DNA of 64,000 bases from Pseudomonas mosselii (GCF_003205295.1 NZ_QJRP01000004.1:62001-126000); one strand, 5' to 3'. Numbered from the stretch's first letter, positions 10,031 to 19,251 are shown. Notes: a model not told the origin generated them from the letters alone. Numbers and translations are program-made.

Positions 10031-11380
10031 ATGGCCAACGCCTCCTGCTCCGCCCCCGCGCAACTGCGCCGTGTCCTGGGCCTTCCCGCCCTGGTGTTCT
10101 TCGGCCTGGTGTACATGGTCCCGCTGACCATCTTCACCACCTATGGCATCGTCACCGAACTCACAGGTGGCCGTACCGCTGGCGCCTACCTGGTCACCCT
10201 GCTGGCCATGCTGTTCACCGCCACCTCCTACAGTTTCATGGTCAAGCGCTTCCCGGTCGCGGGCTCGGCGTACTCCTACACCAACATGGCCTTCGGGCCG
10301 AGCGTGGGTTTCCTCGCCGGCTGGTCGCTGTTGCTCGACTACCTGTTCATCCCGATGATCAACTACCTGCTGATCGGGCTGTTCCTCAACATCGCCTTCC
10401 CGGCCATCCCGGCCTGGACCATCGTGCTGGCCGCCATCGCCCTGGTGACCGTGCTCAACGTGGTCGGCATTCACTCGGTGGCCAAGACCAGCAACCTGAT
10501 CGTCGGCGCGCAGATTGTCTTCATCGGCGTGTTCGTCGCCCTCTCGTGGCAAGGCCTGGCCGGGCAACCGGTGGACCTGCTGGCGCCATTGCGCGGTGAT
10601 GGCAGCGCCCCGGGCTTTGGCGCGTTGATGGCGGGGGCGGCGGTGCTGTGCCTGTCGTTCCTCGGCTTCGATGCCGTGTCGACCCTGGCCGAAGAATGCA
10701 AGGATGCCCGCCGCGACGTGCCCCGGGCGATCATCCTCACCACCCTCGGCGCCGGGCTGCTGTTCACCGTGCTGGCCTATGTCAGCCAACTGGTGCTGCC
10801 GGGCAGCAGCTTCGCCAACACCGATGCCGCGGCCAACGAAGTGATGATGAAAGCCGGCGGGCAGTTCCTCGCCAACTTCTTCACCGCCGCCTTCGTCGCC
10901 GGCAGCCTCGGTTCGGCCCTGGCCTCCCAGGCGGCGGTGTCGCGCATCCTGTTCACCATGGGCCGCGACCGCGTGCTGGCGCAGCGCAGCTTCGGCTACC
11001 TGTCGCCGCGCTTCGGCACACCGGTGTTCGCCATCCTGCTGGTGTCGGCGTTCTCGCTGCTGGCGCTGGTGATCGACCTGGCCACCCTCGCCTCGCTGAT
11101 CAGCTTCGGCGCACTGGTGGCATTCTCGGCGGTGAACCTGGCAGTGGTGAAGACGCACTTGCTGGATGACAGCACGCAACGCAGCCCGATGGGCCTGCTG
11201 CGCTATGGTGTGGTACCGCTGGTGGGACTGGGCCTGACCTTGTGGCTGTGGACCAGCCTGTCGGCGTTGACGCTGGTGATCGGCTTGTGCTGGTTCGCGT
11301 TGGGGTTGGCCTACCTGGCGGTGCTGACTGCCGGATTCCGTCGGCCGGTGCGGATGGTGGATTTCTCCGAAGCTGCGTGA
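10031..11380 (+). CDS. APC-family amino acid/polyamine permease, PuuP-like
   Basis: This 449-residue inner-membrane transporter has about 12 predicted helices. The first-helix stretch VLGLPALVFFGLVYMVPLTI followed by TYGIVTELTGGRTAGAYL, and FPVAGSAYSYTN in helix 2, are characteristic of the putrescine importers PuuP/PlaP within the amino acid-polyamine-organocation family. The loop with ECKDARRDVPRAI after helix 6 is also family-typical. The likely role is proton-coupled uptake of putrescine or a related amine, but no polyamine catabolic gene is adjacent, so substrate assignment is inference. A GC hairpin followed by TTT at 11404-11423 probably ends the transcript. Confidence 0.82.
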   Translation: MANASCSAPAQLRRVLGLPALVFFGLVYMVPLTIFTTYGIVTELTGGRTAGAYLVTLLAMLFTATSYSFMVKRFPVAGSAYSYTNMAFGPSVGFLAGWSLLLDYLFIPMINYLLIGLFLNIAFPAIPAWTIVLAAIALVTVLNVVGIHSVAKTSNLIVGAQIVFIGVFVALSWQGLAGQPVDLLAPLRGDGSAPGFGALMAGAAVLCLSFLGFDAVSTLAEECKDARRDVPRAIILTTLGAGLLFTVLAYVSQLVLPGSSFANTDAAANEVMMKAGGQFLANFFTAAFVAGSLGSALASQAAVSRILFTMGRDRVLAQRSFGYLSPRFGTPVFAILLVSAFSLLALVIDLATLASLISFGALVAFSAVNLAVVKTHLLDDSTQRSPMGLLRYGVVPLVGLGLTLWLWTSLSALTLVIGLCWFALGLAYLAVLTAGFRRPVRMVDFSEAA

Positions 11381-11403
11381 TTCCACACTTTGTGCAGAAC
11401 CTG

Positions 11404-11423
11404 GGGGCGCCTCGCGCCCCTTT
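11404..11423 (+). terminator. Likely intrinsic terminator after the APC permease
   Basis: GGGGCGC-CTC-GCGCCCC (11404-11420) forms a 7-bp perfect stem with a 3-nt loop followed by TTT. A half REP unit (CTTTCGCGGCACAAGGCCGC) directly follows, so the region may also serve as a shared 3' border with the convergent DUF2780 gene. Confidence 0.6.
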
Positions 11424-11460
11424 CGCGGCACAAGGCCGCTCCAGTGCCCGTGTCAGGCGC

Positions 11461-12033
11461 TCAGACCGATGGCTGGCTCAACGGCGCAGGGGTGTTCCAC
11501 AGGCTGCCCAGGTTCTGCAGCAACGACCCGGCAATTCCCTGCTGCCCCAGGTACTGCAGGATCAACGGCGCGAACTGCCCGATCATCCCGGTATCCATCC
11601 CCAGCGCCTTGAAGGCGGTGTCCAGGTCGTTGCGGTTCTGCACCTCGCCCCCCAGTGCATTGCTCAGCGCCGAGCTGTTCTTGTCATTGCCGAGCAACTG
11701 CCCCAGGCCGCTCAGCCCTCCCAGCGCATTGGTGCCCGACAGCAGGTCCAGCCCGGGCACGGCCTTGGTCAGTTGCCCATAGTCGTCGCCGCTGAGGTTG
11801 TTGCGCGCCAGCCCCAGCATCGCCCCGGCGCCGCCGATGGCTTGTTCGGGGGTGATCTTCAACTCACTGCCCAAGGTGTTGAGGAGGTTGGCCTGGCCTG
11901 CCGGAGCCTGCACCTGACCCTGTTGATTCGGGCTCTGCATGGCCGAGACGGCGTTGGCCGCGTCGCTGAGGTTGAAGGCGAACACCGGGCTTGCGGCCAG
12001 GGTCATCAGGGTTGCCAGGGTGAATGCTTTCAT
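11461..12033 (-). CDS. Secreted DUF2780-family protein (VcgC/VcgE-like)
   Basis: This 190-residue protein has a clean signal peptide (MKAFTLATLMTLAASPVFA, then FNLSDAAN). ATG at 12033 is chosen because it begins that signal peptide, with GAGG 9 bases upstream; a longer frame adds only arginine/proline-rich sequence. The mature part is rich in Gly, Leu, Asn and Gln with repeated short motifs (LGGLSGLGQLLGN, LGQQGIAGSLLQNLGSL), typical of DUF2780, a family without known enzymatic function. It converges with the APC permease gene. No cysteine pairs or catalytic motifs are evident. Confidence 0.75.
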   Translation of the reverse strand: MKAFTLATLMTLAASPVFAFNLSDAANAVSAMQSPNQQGQVQAPAGQANLLNTLGSELKITPEQAIGGAGAMLGLARNNLSGDDYGQLTKAVPGLDLLSGTNALGGLSGLGQLLGNDKNSSALSNALGGEVQNRNDLDTAFKALGMDTGMIGQFAPLILQYLGQQGIAGSLLQNLGSLWNTPAPLSQPSV

Positions 12034-12317
12034 CGGGAGGGACCTCGTCGGCCGGAATGGCCGGGAAACGAGGGGTTGGACTGGAGCGTCGGGGGTTTGT
12101 TCCGGGCCGGCCATCGGTGCTCATTGCAAGGCCCGCGATGGACATTTACTGGCCAGCTCTGTTTTCCACCGCACTGGCCAGCGCATCCGCCTGCCCCCAG
12201 GCGATCTGGAATCTGCTGAAGGATAGGTAGGGGGGCCGCAGCCTAGCATTTTTGCCAGTTGTCTATTGCCAGACCACCCGGCAGAGTCAAACTCCACTTC
12301 CTTGCTTTGGAGCTCGT

Positions 12318-13118
12318 ATGAAACGGGAGTCAATACAACACGCTTCACCGACGCTGCTATCAACTGATATGTCCGGTTCAGTATTACGGCATCACCCTCT
12401 AGTAGCAATGCAAGCTTTTTCATACACCGCCTATGGAAGTGAGAAGTCACCCTCCCCGGCAACATCATTACTTGGTTTCAACGGTGAACTTCGCACCCCC
12501 ATCGGAGGCTACCTGCTCGGAAACGGCTACCGCACCTACAATCCTGCACTGATGCGGTTCAACTCTCCAGATAGTTTAAGTCCGTTCGAAGCTGGAGGGC
12601 TCAATCCTTATTCATATTGCTCAGGGGATCCAATCAACAATATCGACCCCAGCGGCCATATGCAGCGTGCCTCGAAACAAACCCAACTGTCCCCTCGACA
12701 ACAAATCGGTAGCATCCTAAGCCGGCAAGTAGAGCTCAAAACAAAAATAAACTCAATAACAGCTGAAATAAGTATAAATAAAAAGGCAGAAGAAAAACTA
12801 AATCCAAAACTTGAAAACATCCAGGCCAGTCTCAAAAAAGATCGTGGCCTGAAAAATAGCCGCTCAGGTCTACATTCCAGTGAGAGGGCCAAAGCAGAAG
12901 AACGCAAGGACAAGATTCTCGGTGAAATGGTTGGTCTTGAGAAGGCACGCACCGCACTACAAAACAAAGTGACCGAATACCAAGATAGCTTCAGAAAGCT
13001 AAATACCGAACTTGACGTTATCGAGGACACTATTGGCACTACAGCGTTCAATGCAATATACGACGACATCATGCAGCCCGCCGACTCAAATTCAAGTACA
13101 CGCAGCAATACAAACTAA
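12318..13118 (+). CDS. Mini-RHS protein with variable coiled-coil C-terminus
   Basis: This 266-residue protein carries only the RHS repeat-associated core: LLGFNGELRTPIGGYLLGNG, then YRTYNPALMRFNSPDSLSPF, GGLNPYSYCSGDPINNIDPSG. After the conserved DPSGH junction comes a ~135-residue variable tail that is rich in Lys, Glu, Gln and Ser and looks coiled-coil (ELKTKINSITAEISINKKAEE). ATG at 12318 has GGAG 5 bases upstream. In RHS proteins the DPxG boundary separates shell from toxin; here the shell is far too short to enclose cargo and no toxin motif is recognised. Base composition is markedly more AT-rich than its neighbours, suggesting horizontal origin. No immunity gene follows: the next gene is fdhA on the other strand. 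Confidence 0.8.
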   Translation: MKRESIQHASPTLLSTDMSGSVLRHHPLVAMQAFSYTAYGSEKSPSPATSLLGFNGELRTPIGGYLLGNGYRTYNPALMRFNSPDSLSPFEAGGLNPYSYCSGDPINNIDPSGHMQRASKQTQLSPRQQIGSILSRQVELKTKINSITAEISINKKAEEKLNPKLENIQASLKKDRGLKNSRSGLHSSERAKAEERKDKILGEMVGLEKARTALQNKVTEYQDSFRKLNTELDVIEDTIGTTAFNAIYDDIMQPADSNSSTRSNTN

Positions 13119-13122
13119 AGAG

Positions 13123-13155
13123 CAGAGCCCCTTCGTGGGGCTCTGGCTGTTCTTA
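13123..13155 (+). terminator. Intrinsic terminator after the mini-RHS gene
   Basis: CAGAGCCCC (13123-13131) and GGGGCTCTG (13137-13145) form a perfect 9-bp stem with a TTCGT loop, followed by GCTGTTCTT. It lies 5 bp after the RHS stop and directly before the fdhA stop, so it may serve both convergent genes. Confidence 0.75.
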
Positions 13156-14355
13156 TCAAGCAGCACTAAACGTCCTATGCGGATCAATCACAAACTTCTT
13201 CGGCACCCCCGCATCAAACTCCCCATACCCCTCCGGCGCCTGGTCCAGGCTGATCACCTGTACCCCCACCACCTCTGCGATATTGATGCGATCCCACATG
13301 ATCGCCTGCATCAACTGGCGGTTGTACTTCATGGTCGGGGTCTGCCCGGTGTGGAAGCTGTGGGACTTGGCCCAACCCAGGCCGAAGCGGATGCTCAGGG
13401 CACCGATCTTGGCAGCGGCATCCACCGCGCCCGGATCCTCAGTCACGTACAGGCCGGGGATACCGATCTTGCCGGCCACGCGGGTCACCTGCATCAGCGA
13501 GTTGAGCACGGTGGCCGGGGCCTCGTGCTTGGCGCCTTCATGGCCATGGCCGCGGGCCTCGAAGCCGACAGCGTCAACGGCGCAGTCCACTTCCGGCTCA
13601 CCGAGGATATCGATGATCTGCTCGTGCAGCGGGGTGTCCTTGGACAGGTCGACCACTTCGAAACCTTGCGACTTGGCGTGGGCCAGGCGGGCCGGGTTGA
13701 GGTCGCCGACGATCACGCAGGCGGCGCCCAGCAGGCGGGCGGAAGCGGCGGCGGCCAGGCCGACCGGGCCGGCACCCGCGACGTAGACGGTGCTGCCCGG
13801 GCCAACACCTGCGGTGACGGCGCCGTGGTAACCGGTGGGGAGGATGTCGGACAGGCAGGTCAGGTCGCGAATCTTCTCCATGGCCTTGTCGCGGTCCGGT
13901 AGTTTCAGCAAGTTGAAGTCGGCGTAGGGCACCAGCACGTACTCGGCCTGGCCGCCGGTCCAGTCGCCCATGTCGACATAGCCGTAGGCGCCACCGGCGC
14001 GCGCCGGGTTGACGGTGAGGCAGACGCCGGTGTGCATCTCCTTGCAGGAGCGGCAGCGGCCGCAGGCGACGTTGAACGGCACCGACACCAGATCACCGAT
14101 CTTCAGGCGTTCGACATCACGGCCCATTTCGACGATTTCACCGGTGATTTCATGACCCAGCACCAGGCCGACCTGGGCGGTGGTGCGGCCGCGGACCATG
14201 TGCTGGTCGGAGCCGCAGATGTTGGTGGAGACCACCTTGAGGATGACACCGTGCTCGATCTTCTTGCCGCGCGGGTCCTGCATCTTGGGGTAGTCGATCT
14301 TCTGCACCTCGACCTTGCCCGCGCCGAGATACACCACTCCACGGTTACCAGACAT
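13156..14355 (-). CDS. fdhA: Glutathione-independent formaldehyde dehydrogenase FdhA
   Basis: This 399-residue zinc medium-chain dehydrogenase oxidises formaldehyde to formate with NAD+ and without a thiol cofactor. Catalytic zinc ligands C47 and H68 (in ICGSDQHMVRG and GHEITGE) are visible, as is the structural zinc cluster CGRCRSCKEMHTGVC near residue 98. The nucleotide-binding stretch VYVAGAGPVGLAAAASARLL is intact. ATG at 14355 has GAGG upstream and gives exactly the P. putida enzyme length. It is the last gene of the glyA-sox-purU cluster and disposes of formaldehyde released by sarcosine demethylation; a REP pair separates it from purU. Confidence 0.96.
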   Translation of the reverse strand: MSGNRGVVYLGAGKVEVQKIDYPKMQDPRGKKIEHGVILKVVSTNICGSDQHMVRGRTTAQVGLVLGHEITGEIVEMGRDVERLKIGDLVSVPFNVACGRCRSCKEMHTGVCLTVNPARAGGAYGYVDMGDWTGGQAEYVLVPYADFNLLKLPDRDKAMEKIRDLTCLSDILPTGYHGAVTAGVGPGSTVYVAGAGPVGLAAAASARLLGAACVIVGDLNPARLAHAKSQGFEVVDLSKDTPLHEQIIDILGEPEVDCAVDAVGFEARGHGHEGAKHEAPATVLNSLMQVTRVAGKIGIPGLYVTEDPGAVDAAAKIGALSIRFGLGWAKSHSFHTGQTPTMKYNRQLMQAIMWDRINIAEVVGVQVISLDQAPEGYGEFDAGVPKKFVIDPHRTFSAA

Positions 14356-14529
14356 GCTTCTTACCTCGCTTGATTTGTATTTATGCAGCGGTGGTGGAAA
14401 GCGCCGCCTTTTCCGTGGGCGGCCTGTGTTACTGGAATGAAGAGGATTGTGGGCTGGATGGGAGGTGGGGCGGTGACTGGATGCGACAGGGGGATGCCTG
14501 TTTGCGGCGCAAGATCTGTCGTAAAAAAG

Positions 14530-14588
14530 CATCGCGGGGCAAGCCCGCTCCCACGCGGTATACGTGGGAGCGGGCTTGCCCCGCGATG
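14530..14588. repeat. REP palindrome pair (GGGC subtype)
   Basis: Two inverted units with core CGGGGCAAGCCCGCTCCCAC, joined by a short CGGTATA centre, lie between purU and fdhA. This is within an apparent transcription unit, so it may also tune read-through or mRNA stability. Confidence 0.9.
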
Positions 14589-14593
14589 GTGGC

Positions 14594-15451
14594 TCAGAGA
14601 ACGACGGTGCGATTGGCGTTGAGGAACACCCGCCGCTCGATGTGATACCCCACCGCCCGCGCCAGGGTCAGGCATTCGATATCGCGGCCTTTGGCGATCA
14701 GGTCCTCGGGATAGTGCGCATGGTCCACCACCTCCACGCCCTGGGCTATGATCGGCCCTTCGTCCAGGTCGTTGTTGATGTAGTGGGCGGTTGCGCCAAC
14801 CATCTTCACACCTTTGTTGTAGGCCTGGTGATACGGCTTGGCGCCCTTGAATCCGGGCAACAGCGAGTGATGGATGTTGATCGCCCAGCCATCCAGCCGC
14901 CGGCACAACTCCGGCGACAGCACCTGCATGTAGCGGGCGAGGATCACCAGTTCGGCGCCGCTCTCCTCGATCACCTGCAGCACCTTGCGCTCCTGCGCCG
15001 GCTTGTCGTTCGGGTCGAGGGCGAAGTGGTAATAGGGGATCTTGTGCCAGTGGGCCAACGGTTCGAGGTCGGGGTGGTTCGATACTACAGCGACCACGTC
15101 CATCGTCAGCTGGCCGATGCGCTGGCGATACAGCAGGTCGTTCAGGCAGTGGTCGGCCTTGGACACCATGATCACCACCTTGGGGCGGTGATTCGGCGCG
15201 GTCAGCTCGAACGCCATGCCGAAGGCTTCGCTGCGCTCGGCCAGGCCTGCGCGAAAACCGTCCTCGTCGAAACCATCGGGGACGCGGAACTCCACACGAA
15301 TGAAGAACCGCCCCGACAGCCGGTCATCGAAGGAATGGTGCTCGGTGACGTAGCAGCGCTGCTCGTAGAGATGACGCGTCACCACATCGACCGTGCCGAG
15401 CATGCTCGGGCAGTCGGCAGTGAGAATCCAGGTGTCCGGTGCCCGACTCAT
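14594..15451 (-). CDS. purU: Formyltetrahydrofolate deformylase PurU
   Basis: This 285-residue enzyme hydrolyses 10-formyl-THF to formate and free THF. It has an N-terminal ACT domain (residues ~1-85, TWILTADCPSMLGTVDVVTR) and a formyltransferase-like catalytic domain with the signature YMQVLSPELCRR, INIHHSLLPGFKGAKPYHQA and the conserved Asp in NNDLDEGPII. It starts 12 bp after the soxG stop, so it is co-transcribed with sarcosine oxidase. In this setting it drains C1 units made during methyl-group catabolism and regenerates THF for SoxBDAG. Confidence 0.96.
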   Translation of the reverse strand: MSRAPDTWILTADCPSMLGTVDVVTRHLYEQRCYVTEHHSFDDRLSGRFFIRVEFRVPDGFDEDGFRAGLAERSEAFGMAFELTAPNHRPKVVIMVSKADHCLNDLLYRQRIGQLTMDVVAVVSNHPDLEPLAHWHKIPYYHFALDPNDKPAQERKVLQVIEESGAELVILARYMQVLSPELCRRLDGWAINIHHSLLPGFKGAKPYHQAYNKGVKMVGATAHYINNDLDEGPIIAQGVEVVDHAHYPEDLIAKGRDIECLTLARAVGYHIERRVFLNANRTVVL

Positions 15452-15463
15452 GGGTAATGCTCC

Positions 15464-16096
15464 TTACGCTTCGATGGCCAGGCCGTATTCGGCCGACGCG
15501 TCCTGCAGCCACAGCCACCAGTAGTCGGAGAAGCTGCGGCGGATCACCAACTCCCAGGTGTCCTCGGCGGTGCGGCGGATCACCAGTTGCGACTTGGCGA
15601 ACACAGTGCCGACGGCCTTGCCCACCGGGAAGTTGTTCGGGTGTACATCATAGCTGGTGGATTTCATCAGCACGTCGCGCACATTGGGGCCGCGCAGCTC
15701 GAGCAAGGTCTGCCCGCCGCTGACGTTGACCACCTGGATATGCTGACCGTCGAGGGCGTCGCGCAGCTTCTGCTCGACGGCGAACTCCTGGCCGCCGGGA
15801 ACGATCAGCAGCCACTCGTCCGGGCCTACCCACTGCAGCGACATCTCGTTGTTGGCGACCACGGTCAGGGCCACCGGCAGCTCCAGGCCGAGGGCCTTGT
15901 GCACGCCGCCGGCGAAGGCCTGGTCATGGGCATTGCCACGGATAGTCAGGTGGCCGAGGAGTTTCTTCTCCCGCAGGGTCACGCCTGCGTTCTTGCGGCC
16001 CTTGCCGACCAGGCTGGCCAGGTCGGCGTGGTGCAGCGGCGACTGGGCCTTGGCATCGCTGCCGGGGTTTTGCTGGAAGACGTTGATAGCGCTCAT
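15464..16096 (-). CDS. soxG: Sarcosine oxidase gamma subunit SoxG
   Basis: This 210-residue subunit belongs to heterotetrameric sarcosine oxidase, which oxidises N-methylglycine to glycine and H2O2 and passes the methyl carbon to THF or releases formaldehyde. The sequence shows the SoxG core (LREKKLLGHLTIRGNAHDQA, QWVGPDEWLLIVPGG, SFSDYWWLWLQDAS). It lies between soxA and purU. A REP pair of 72 bp fills most of the 137-bp soxA-soxG gap, which is unusual inside an operon and could lower SoxG relative to the upstream subunits. The call rests on sequence and on the complete soxBDAG order. Confidence 0.95.
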   Translation of the reverse strand: MSAINVFQQNPGSDAKAQSPLHHADLASLVGKGRKNAGVTLREKKLLGHLTIRGNAHDQAFAGGVHKALGLELPVALTVVANNEMSLQWVGPDEWLLIVPGGQEFAVEQKLRDALDGQHIQVVNVSGGQTLLELRGPNVRDVLMKSTSYDVHPNNFPVGKAVGTVFAKSQLVIRRTAEDTWELVIRRSFSDYWWLWLQDASAEYGLAIEA

Positions 16097-16140
16097 TTCT
16101 TACCTGCCTTGAATTCTTGTGCGAAGAACCACACTGACCT

Positions 16141-16212
16141 CGTGGGAGCGGGCTTGCCCCGCGATAGCGGCATCAAGGCCACCATCGCATCGCGGGGCAA
16201 GCCCGCTCCCAC
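16141..16212. repeat. REP palindrome pair inside the sox operon
   Basis: Inverted units at 16141-16165 and 16189-16212 with core CGGGGCAAGCCCGCTCCCAC lie between soxA and soxG. As RNA it would form a long hairpin separating the distal genes (soxG, purU, fdhA) from the proximal ones. Confidence 0.9.
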
Positions 16213-16233
16213 AGAGATCACGTCATCCTGGAA

Positions 16234-19200
16234 TCAAACGTTCTGCCGCTCACCCTTCGGATCGAAGAACACCGAAGACACGATCTCGGCCTCGATCACG
16301 CTGCCATCGGCCTGGGGCGAATACACCCGCTCGCCCAGGCGCTTGAGGCCGCCCTTGACCACGCCCATGGCGAACGAATAGCCCAGGGAGTTGGCCGCGT
16401 AGCTGGAGGTAACGTGGCCGACCATGTCCATCGGGATCGGTTGCTTGGGATCGAACACCAGCTGGGCGCCTTCCGGCAGCCACACGTTCGGGTCCACAGG
16501 CTTCAGGCCAACCAGCTGCTTGCGGTTCTCGCGCACGGTGTCCTCGCGGTTCATGCCGCGCAGGCCGATCCACGAGAAGGCTTTGTTGCGGCCCACGCAC
16601 CAGCTCATGTTGAGGTCGTCCGGGGTCATCGAACCGTCGGTGTCCTGGCCGACGATGATGAAGCCCTTCTCGGCGCGCAGTACGTGCATGGTCTCGGTGC
16701 CGTACGGGGTCAGGTTGTACTTTTTACCGGCCTCGACGATCTGCTCCAGCACGCCCATGGCGTAGTTGGCCTGGACGTTGATCTCGTACGACAGCTCGCC
16801 GGTGAACGAGATACGGAACACCCGCGCCGGCACACCGCCGACCAGGCCTTCCTTCCAGCTCATGAACGGGAAGCCTTCCTTGTCCAGGTCGATGTCGCTG
16901 ACCTCGGCCAGCAACTTGCGGCTGTTGGGGCCGGACAGGGTCATGGTCGCCCAGTGGTCGGTGACCGAGGTGAAGTACACCTTCATCTCTGGCCATTCGG
17001 TCTGGTGGTACAGCTCCAGCCACTGCAGCACGCGGGCGGCGCCACCGGTGGTGGTGGTCATGATGAAGTGGTTGTCGCCGACGCAGGCGGTAACGCCGTC
17101 GTCGAAGACCATGCCGTCTTCCTTGCACATCAGGCCGTAGCGGGCCTTGCCCACGTCGAGCTTGGTCCAGGCGTTGGTGTAGATGCGGTTGAGGAATTCG
17201 CGTGCGTCCGGGCCCTGGATGTCGATCTTGCCCAGGGTCGAGGCGTCCAGCAGGCCGACGCTGTCACGCACCGCCTTGCATTCGCGGGCCACGGCGGTGT
17301 GGATATCTTCGCCGGGCTTGGGGAAGTACCACGGGCGCTTCCACTGGCCGACGTCCTCGAACTCGGCGCCGTTCTTGATGTGCCAGGCATGCAGGGCGGT
17401 GAAGCGCACCGGCTCGAACAGGTGGCCGCAGTGCCGGCCTGCTACCGCGCCGAAGGTCACCGGCGTGTAGTTGGGGCGGAACATGGTGGTGCCCATTTCC
17501 GGGATGCCGATCCCGAGCGAGCGGGCGGCGATGGCCAGGCCGTTGATGTTGCCCAACTTGCCCTGGTCGGTGCCGAAGCCTAGGGCGGTGTAGCGCTTGA
17601 CGTGCTCGACCGACTCGAAGCCTTCGCGGGTGGCCAGCTCGATGGCGGCGGCAGTGACATCGTTCTGCTGGTCGACGAACTGCTTCGGCGCACGGGCGGT
17701 GCCCTTGTCGTGGGGCACCTGGAACAGGGCCACGGTGGCCTCTTCCTTGCGCGCCAGGGTTTTCGGCAGGGTACCGACGCTGGCCTTGAAGCCGGCTTCG
17801 GTGGCCGCACGCACACCGCCCTCGAAGCCGTCGGCGATCACATCGCCCAGGGCATAGACGCCGTTCACGCCACCGACGCACACGCGTTTCTGCGGGGCAT
17901 CGCCCGGCACGAAGCCGAGGATGTCTTCGCGCCACACCGGGCGACCGCCCAGGTGCGAGGCCAGGTGAACCACCGGGCTGTAGCCGCCGGAGGTGGCGAT
18001 CAGGTCGCAGTCGAGGGTTTCACCTGGGCTTGTGACCTTGTGCGCCTGCACATCGATGGCCGCCACGCGGGCACCGGTGACGTGCTTGCTGCCCTTGGCC
18101 TCGATCACGGCGCTGGAGGTGAGGATGCGAATGCCCTTGGCACGTGCTTCCTCGACCAGCGATCCGCGTGGGTTGTGGCGGGCGTCGGCGATGGCGACCA
18201 CTTGCAGGCCAGCATCGTGCCAGTCCAGCGCGGCGCGGTAGGCGTGGTCGTTGTTGGTCGACAGCACCAGCTTGCGGCCCGGCGCCACGCCATAACGACG
18301 CACGTAGGTAGAGACGGCGCCAGCGAGCATGTTGCCCGGCAGGTCGTTGTTGCCGTACACCAGTGGACGCTCATGGGCGCCGGCGGCCAGCACCACGCGG
18401 TTGGCACGTACACGGTGCACCCGCTGACGCACCTGGCCGATCGGGGCGCGGTCGCCAAGGTGGTCGGTGAGGCGCTCGTGGATGGTGAGGAAGTTGTGAT
18501 CGTGGTAGCCGTTGACCGTGCTGCGCGGCAGCAGGGTGACTTCCGGCAGGTTTTCCAGCTCGGCCACCACGGCATTGACCCAGTCAGCGGCCGGTTTGCC
18601 GTCCAGCGTCTCGCGGCTGTCGAGCAAGGTGCCGCCGAACTCTTCCTGCTCATCGGCGAGGATCACCCGGGCACCGCTGCGGGCGGCAGCCAGTGCAGCG
18701 GCCAGGCCGGCAGGGCCGGCGCCGACGATCAGCACGTCGCAGTGCTGGTTCATGTAGTCGTAGCTGTCCGGATCGTTCTGCAGCGGCGCACGGCCCAGGC
18801 CCGCCGCCTTGCGGATGTACTTCTCGTAGGTCATCCAGAACGACTTGGGATACATGAAGGTCTTGTAGTAGAACCCGGGCGGCATCATGTTGCCGCCGAC
18901 CTTGCCGATGATGCCCATCATGTCGTTGTTGACGTTCGGCCAACCGTTGGTGCTGGTGGCCACCAGGCCTGCATAAAGGGCCTGCTGGGTGGCGCGCACG
19001 TTGGGGATCTGGGTGGCTTCGCTGGAGCCGATCTGCAGGATCGCATTCGGCTCTTCGGTGCCGGCGGCGATGATCCCGCGCGGGCGCGAGTACTTGAAGC
19101 TGCGCCCGACGATATCGACACCGTTGGCCAGCAGCGCGGCGGCCAGGGTGTCGCCGGCATAGCCCTGGTAGGTCTTGCCGTTGAAGCTGAAGTTCAGCAC

Positions 19201-19251
19201 CTTGCTGCGGTCGATACGGCCGCCGCTGGCGAGGCGATAGGTCTGGCTCAT
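16234..19251 (-). CDS. soxA: Sarcosine oxidase alpha subunit SoxA
   Basis: This 1005-residue subunit binds NAD+ and, in its C-terminal half, folate. ATG at 19251 is chosen: it overlaps the soxD stop by 4 bp (19248-19251) and starts SQTYRLASGGRIDRS as in the family. A ferredoxin-like N-terminal segment (NFSFNGKTYQGYAGDTLAAA) is followed by a dinucleotide-binding motif (DVLIVGAGPAGLAAALAAAR) and, from about residue 600, a GcvT/aminomethyltransferase-like domain with GARYGLMCKEDGMVFDDG, which makes 5,10-methylene-THF. Neighbours are soxD and soxG. The length is as expected for SoxA. Confidence 0.97.
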   Translation of the reverse strand: MSQTYRLASGGRIDRSKVLNFSFNGKTYQGYAGDTLAAALLANGVDIVGRSFKYSRPRGIIAAGTEEPNAILQIGSSEATQIPNVRATQQALYAGLVATSTNGWPNVNNDMMGIIGKVGGNMMPPGFYYKTFMYPKSFWMTYEKYIRKAAGLGRAPLQNDPDSYDYMNQHCDVLIVGAGPAGLAAALAAARSGARVILADEQEEFGGTLLDSRETLDGKPAADWVNAVVAELENLPEVTLLPRSTVNGYHDHNFLTIHERLTDHLGDRAPIGQVRQRVHRVRANRVVLAAGAHERPLVYGNNDLPGNMLAGAVSTYVRRYGVAPGRKLVLSTNNDHAYRAALDWHDAGLQVVAIADARHNPRGSLVEEARAKGIRILTSSAVIEAKGSKHVTGARVAAIDVQAHKVTSPGETLDCDLIATSGGYSPVVHLASHLGGRPVWREDILGFVPGDAPQKRVCVGGVNGVYALGDVIADGFEGGVRAATEAGFKASVGTLPKTLARKEEATVALFQVPHDKGTARAPKQFVDQQNDVTAAAIELATREGFESVEHVKRYTALGFGTDQGKLGNINGLAIAARSLGIGIPEMGTTMFRPNYTPVTFGAVAGRHCGHLFEPVRFTALHAWHIKNGAEFEDVGQWKRPWYFPKPGEDIHTAVARECKAVRDSVGLLDASTLGKIDIQGPDAREFLNRIYTNAWTKLDVGKARYGLMCKEDGMVFDDGVTACVGDNHFIMTTTTGGAARVLQWLELYHQTEWPEMKVYFTSVTDHWATMTLSGPNSRKLLAEVSDIDLDKEGFPFMSWKEGLVGGVPARVFRISFTGELSYEINVQANYAMGVLEQIVEAGKKYNLTPYGTETMHVLRAEKGFIIVGQDTDGSMTPDDLNMSWCVGRNKAFSWIGLRGMNREDTVRENRKQLVGLKPVDPNVWLPEGAQLVFDPKQPIPMDMVGHVTSSYAANSLGYSFAMGVVKGGLKRLGERVYSPQADGSVIEAEIVSSVFFDPKGERQNV

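Noticed and set aside
11419-11447. Sequence after the APC permease as a separate small RNA gene.
   Set aside because: It is a half REP unit next to a terminator hairpin, which explains the structure.
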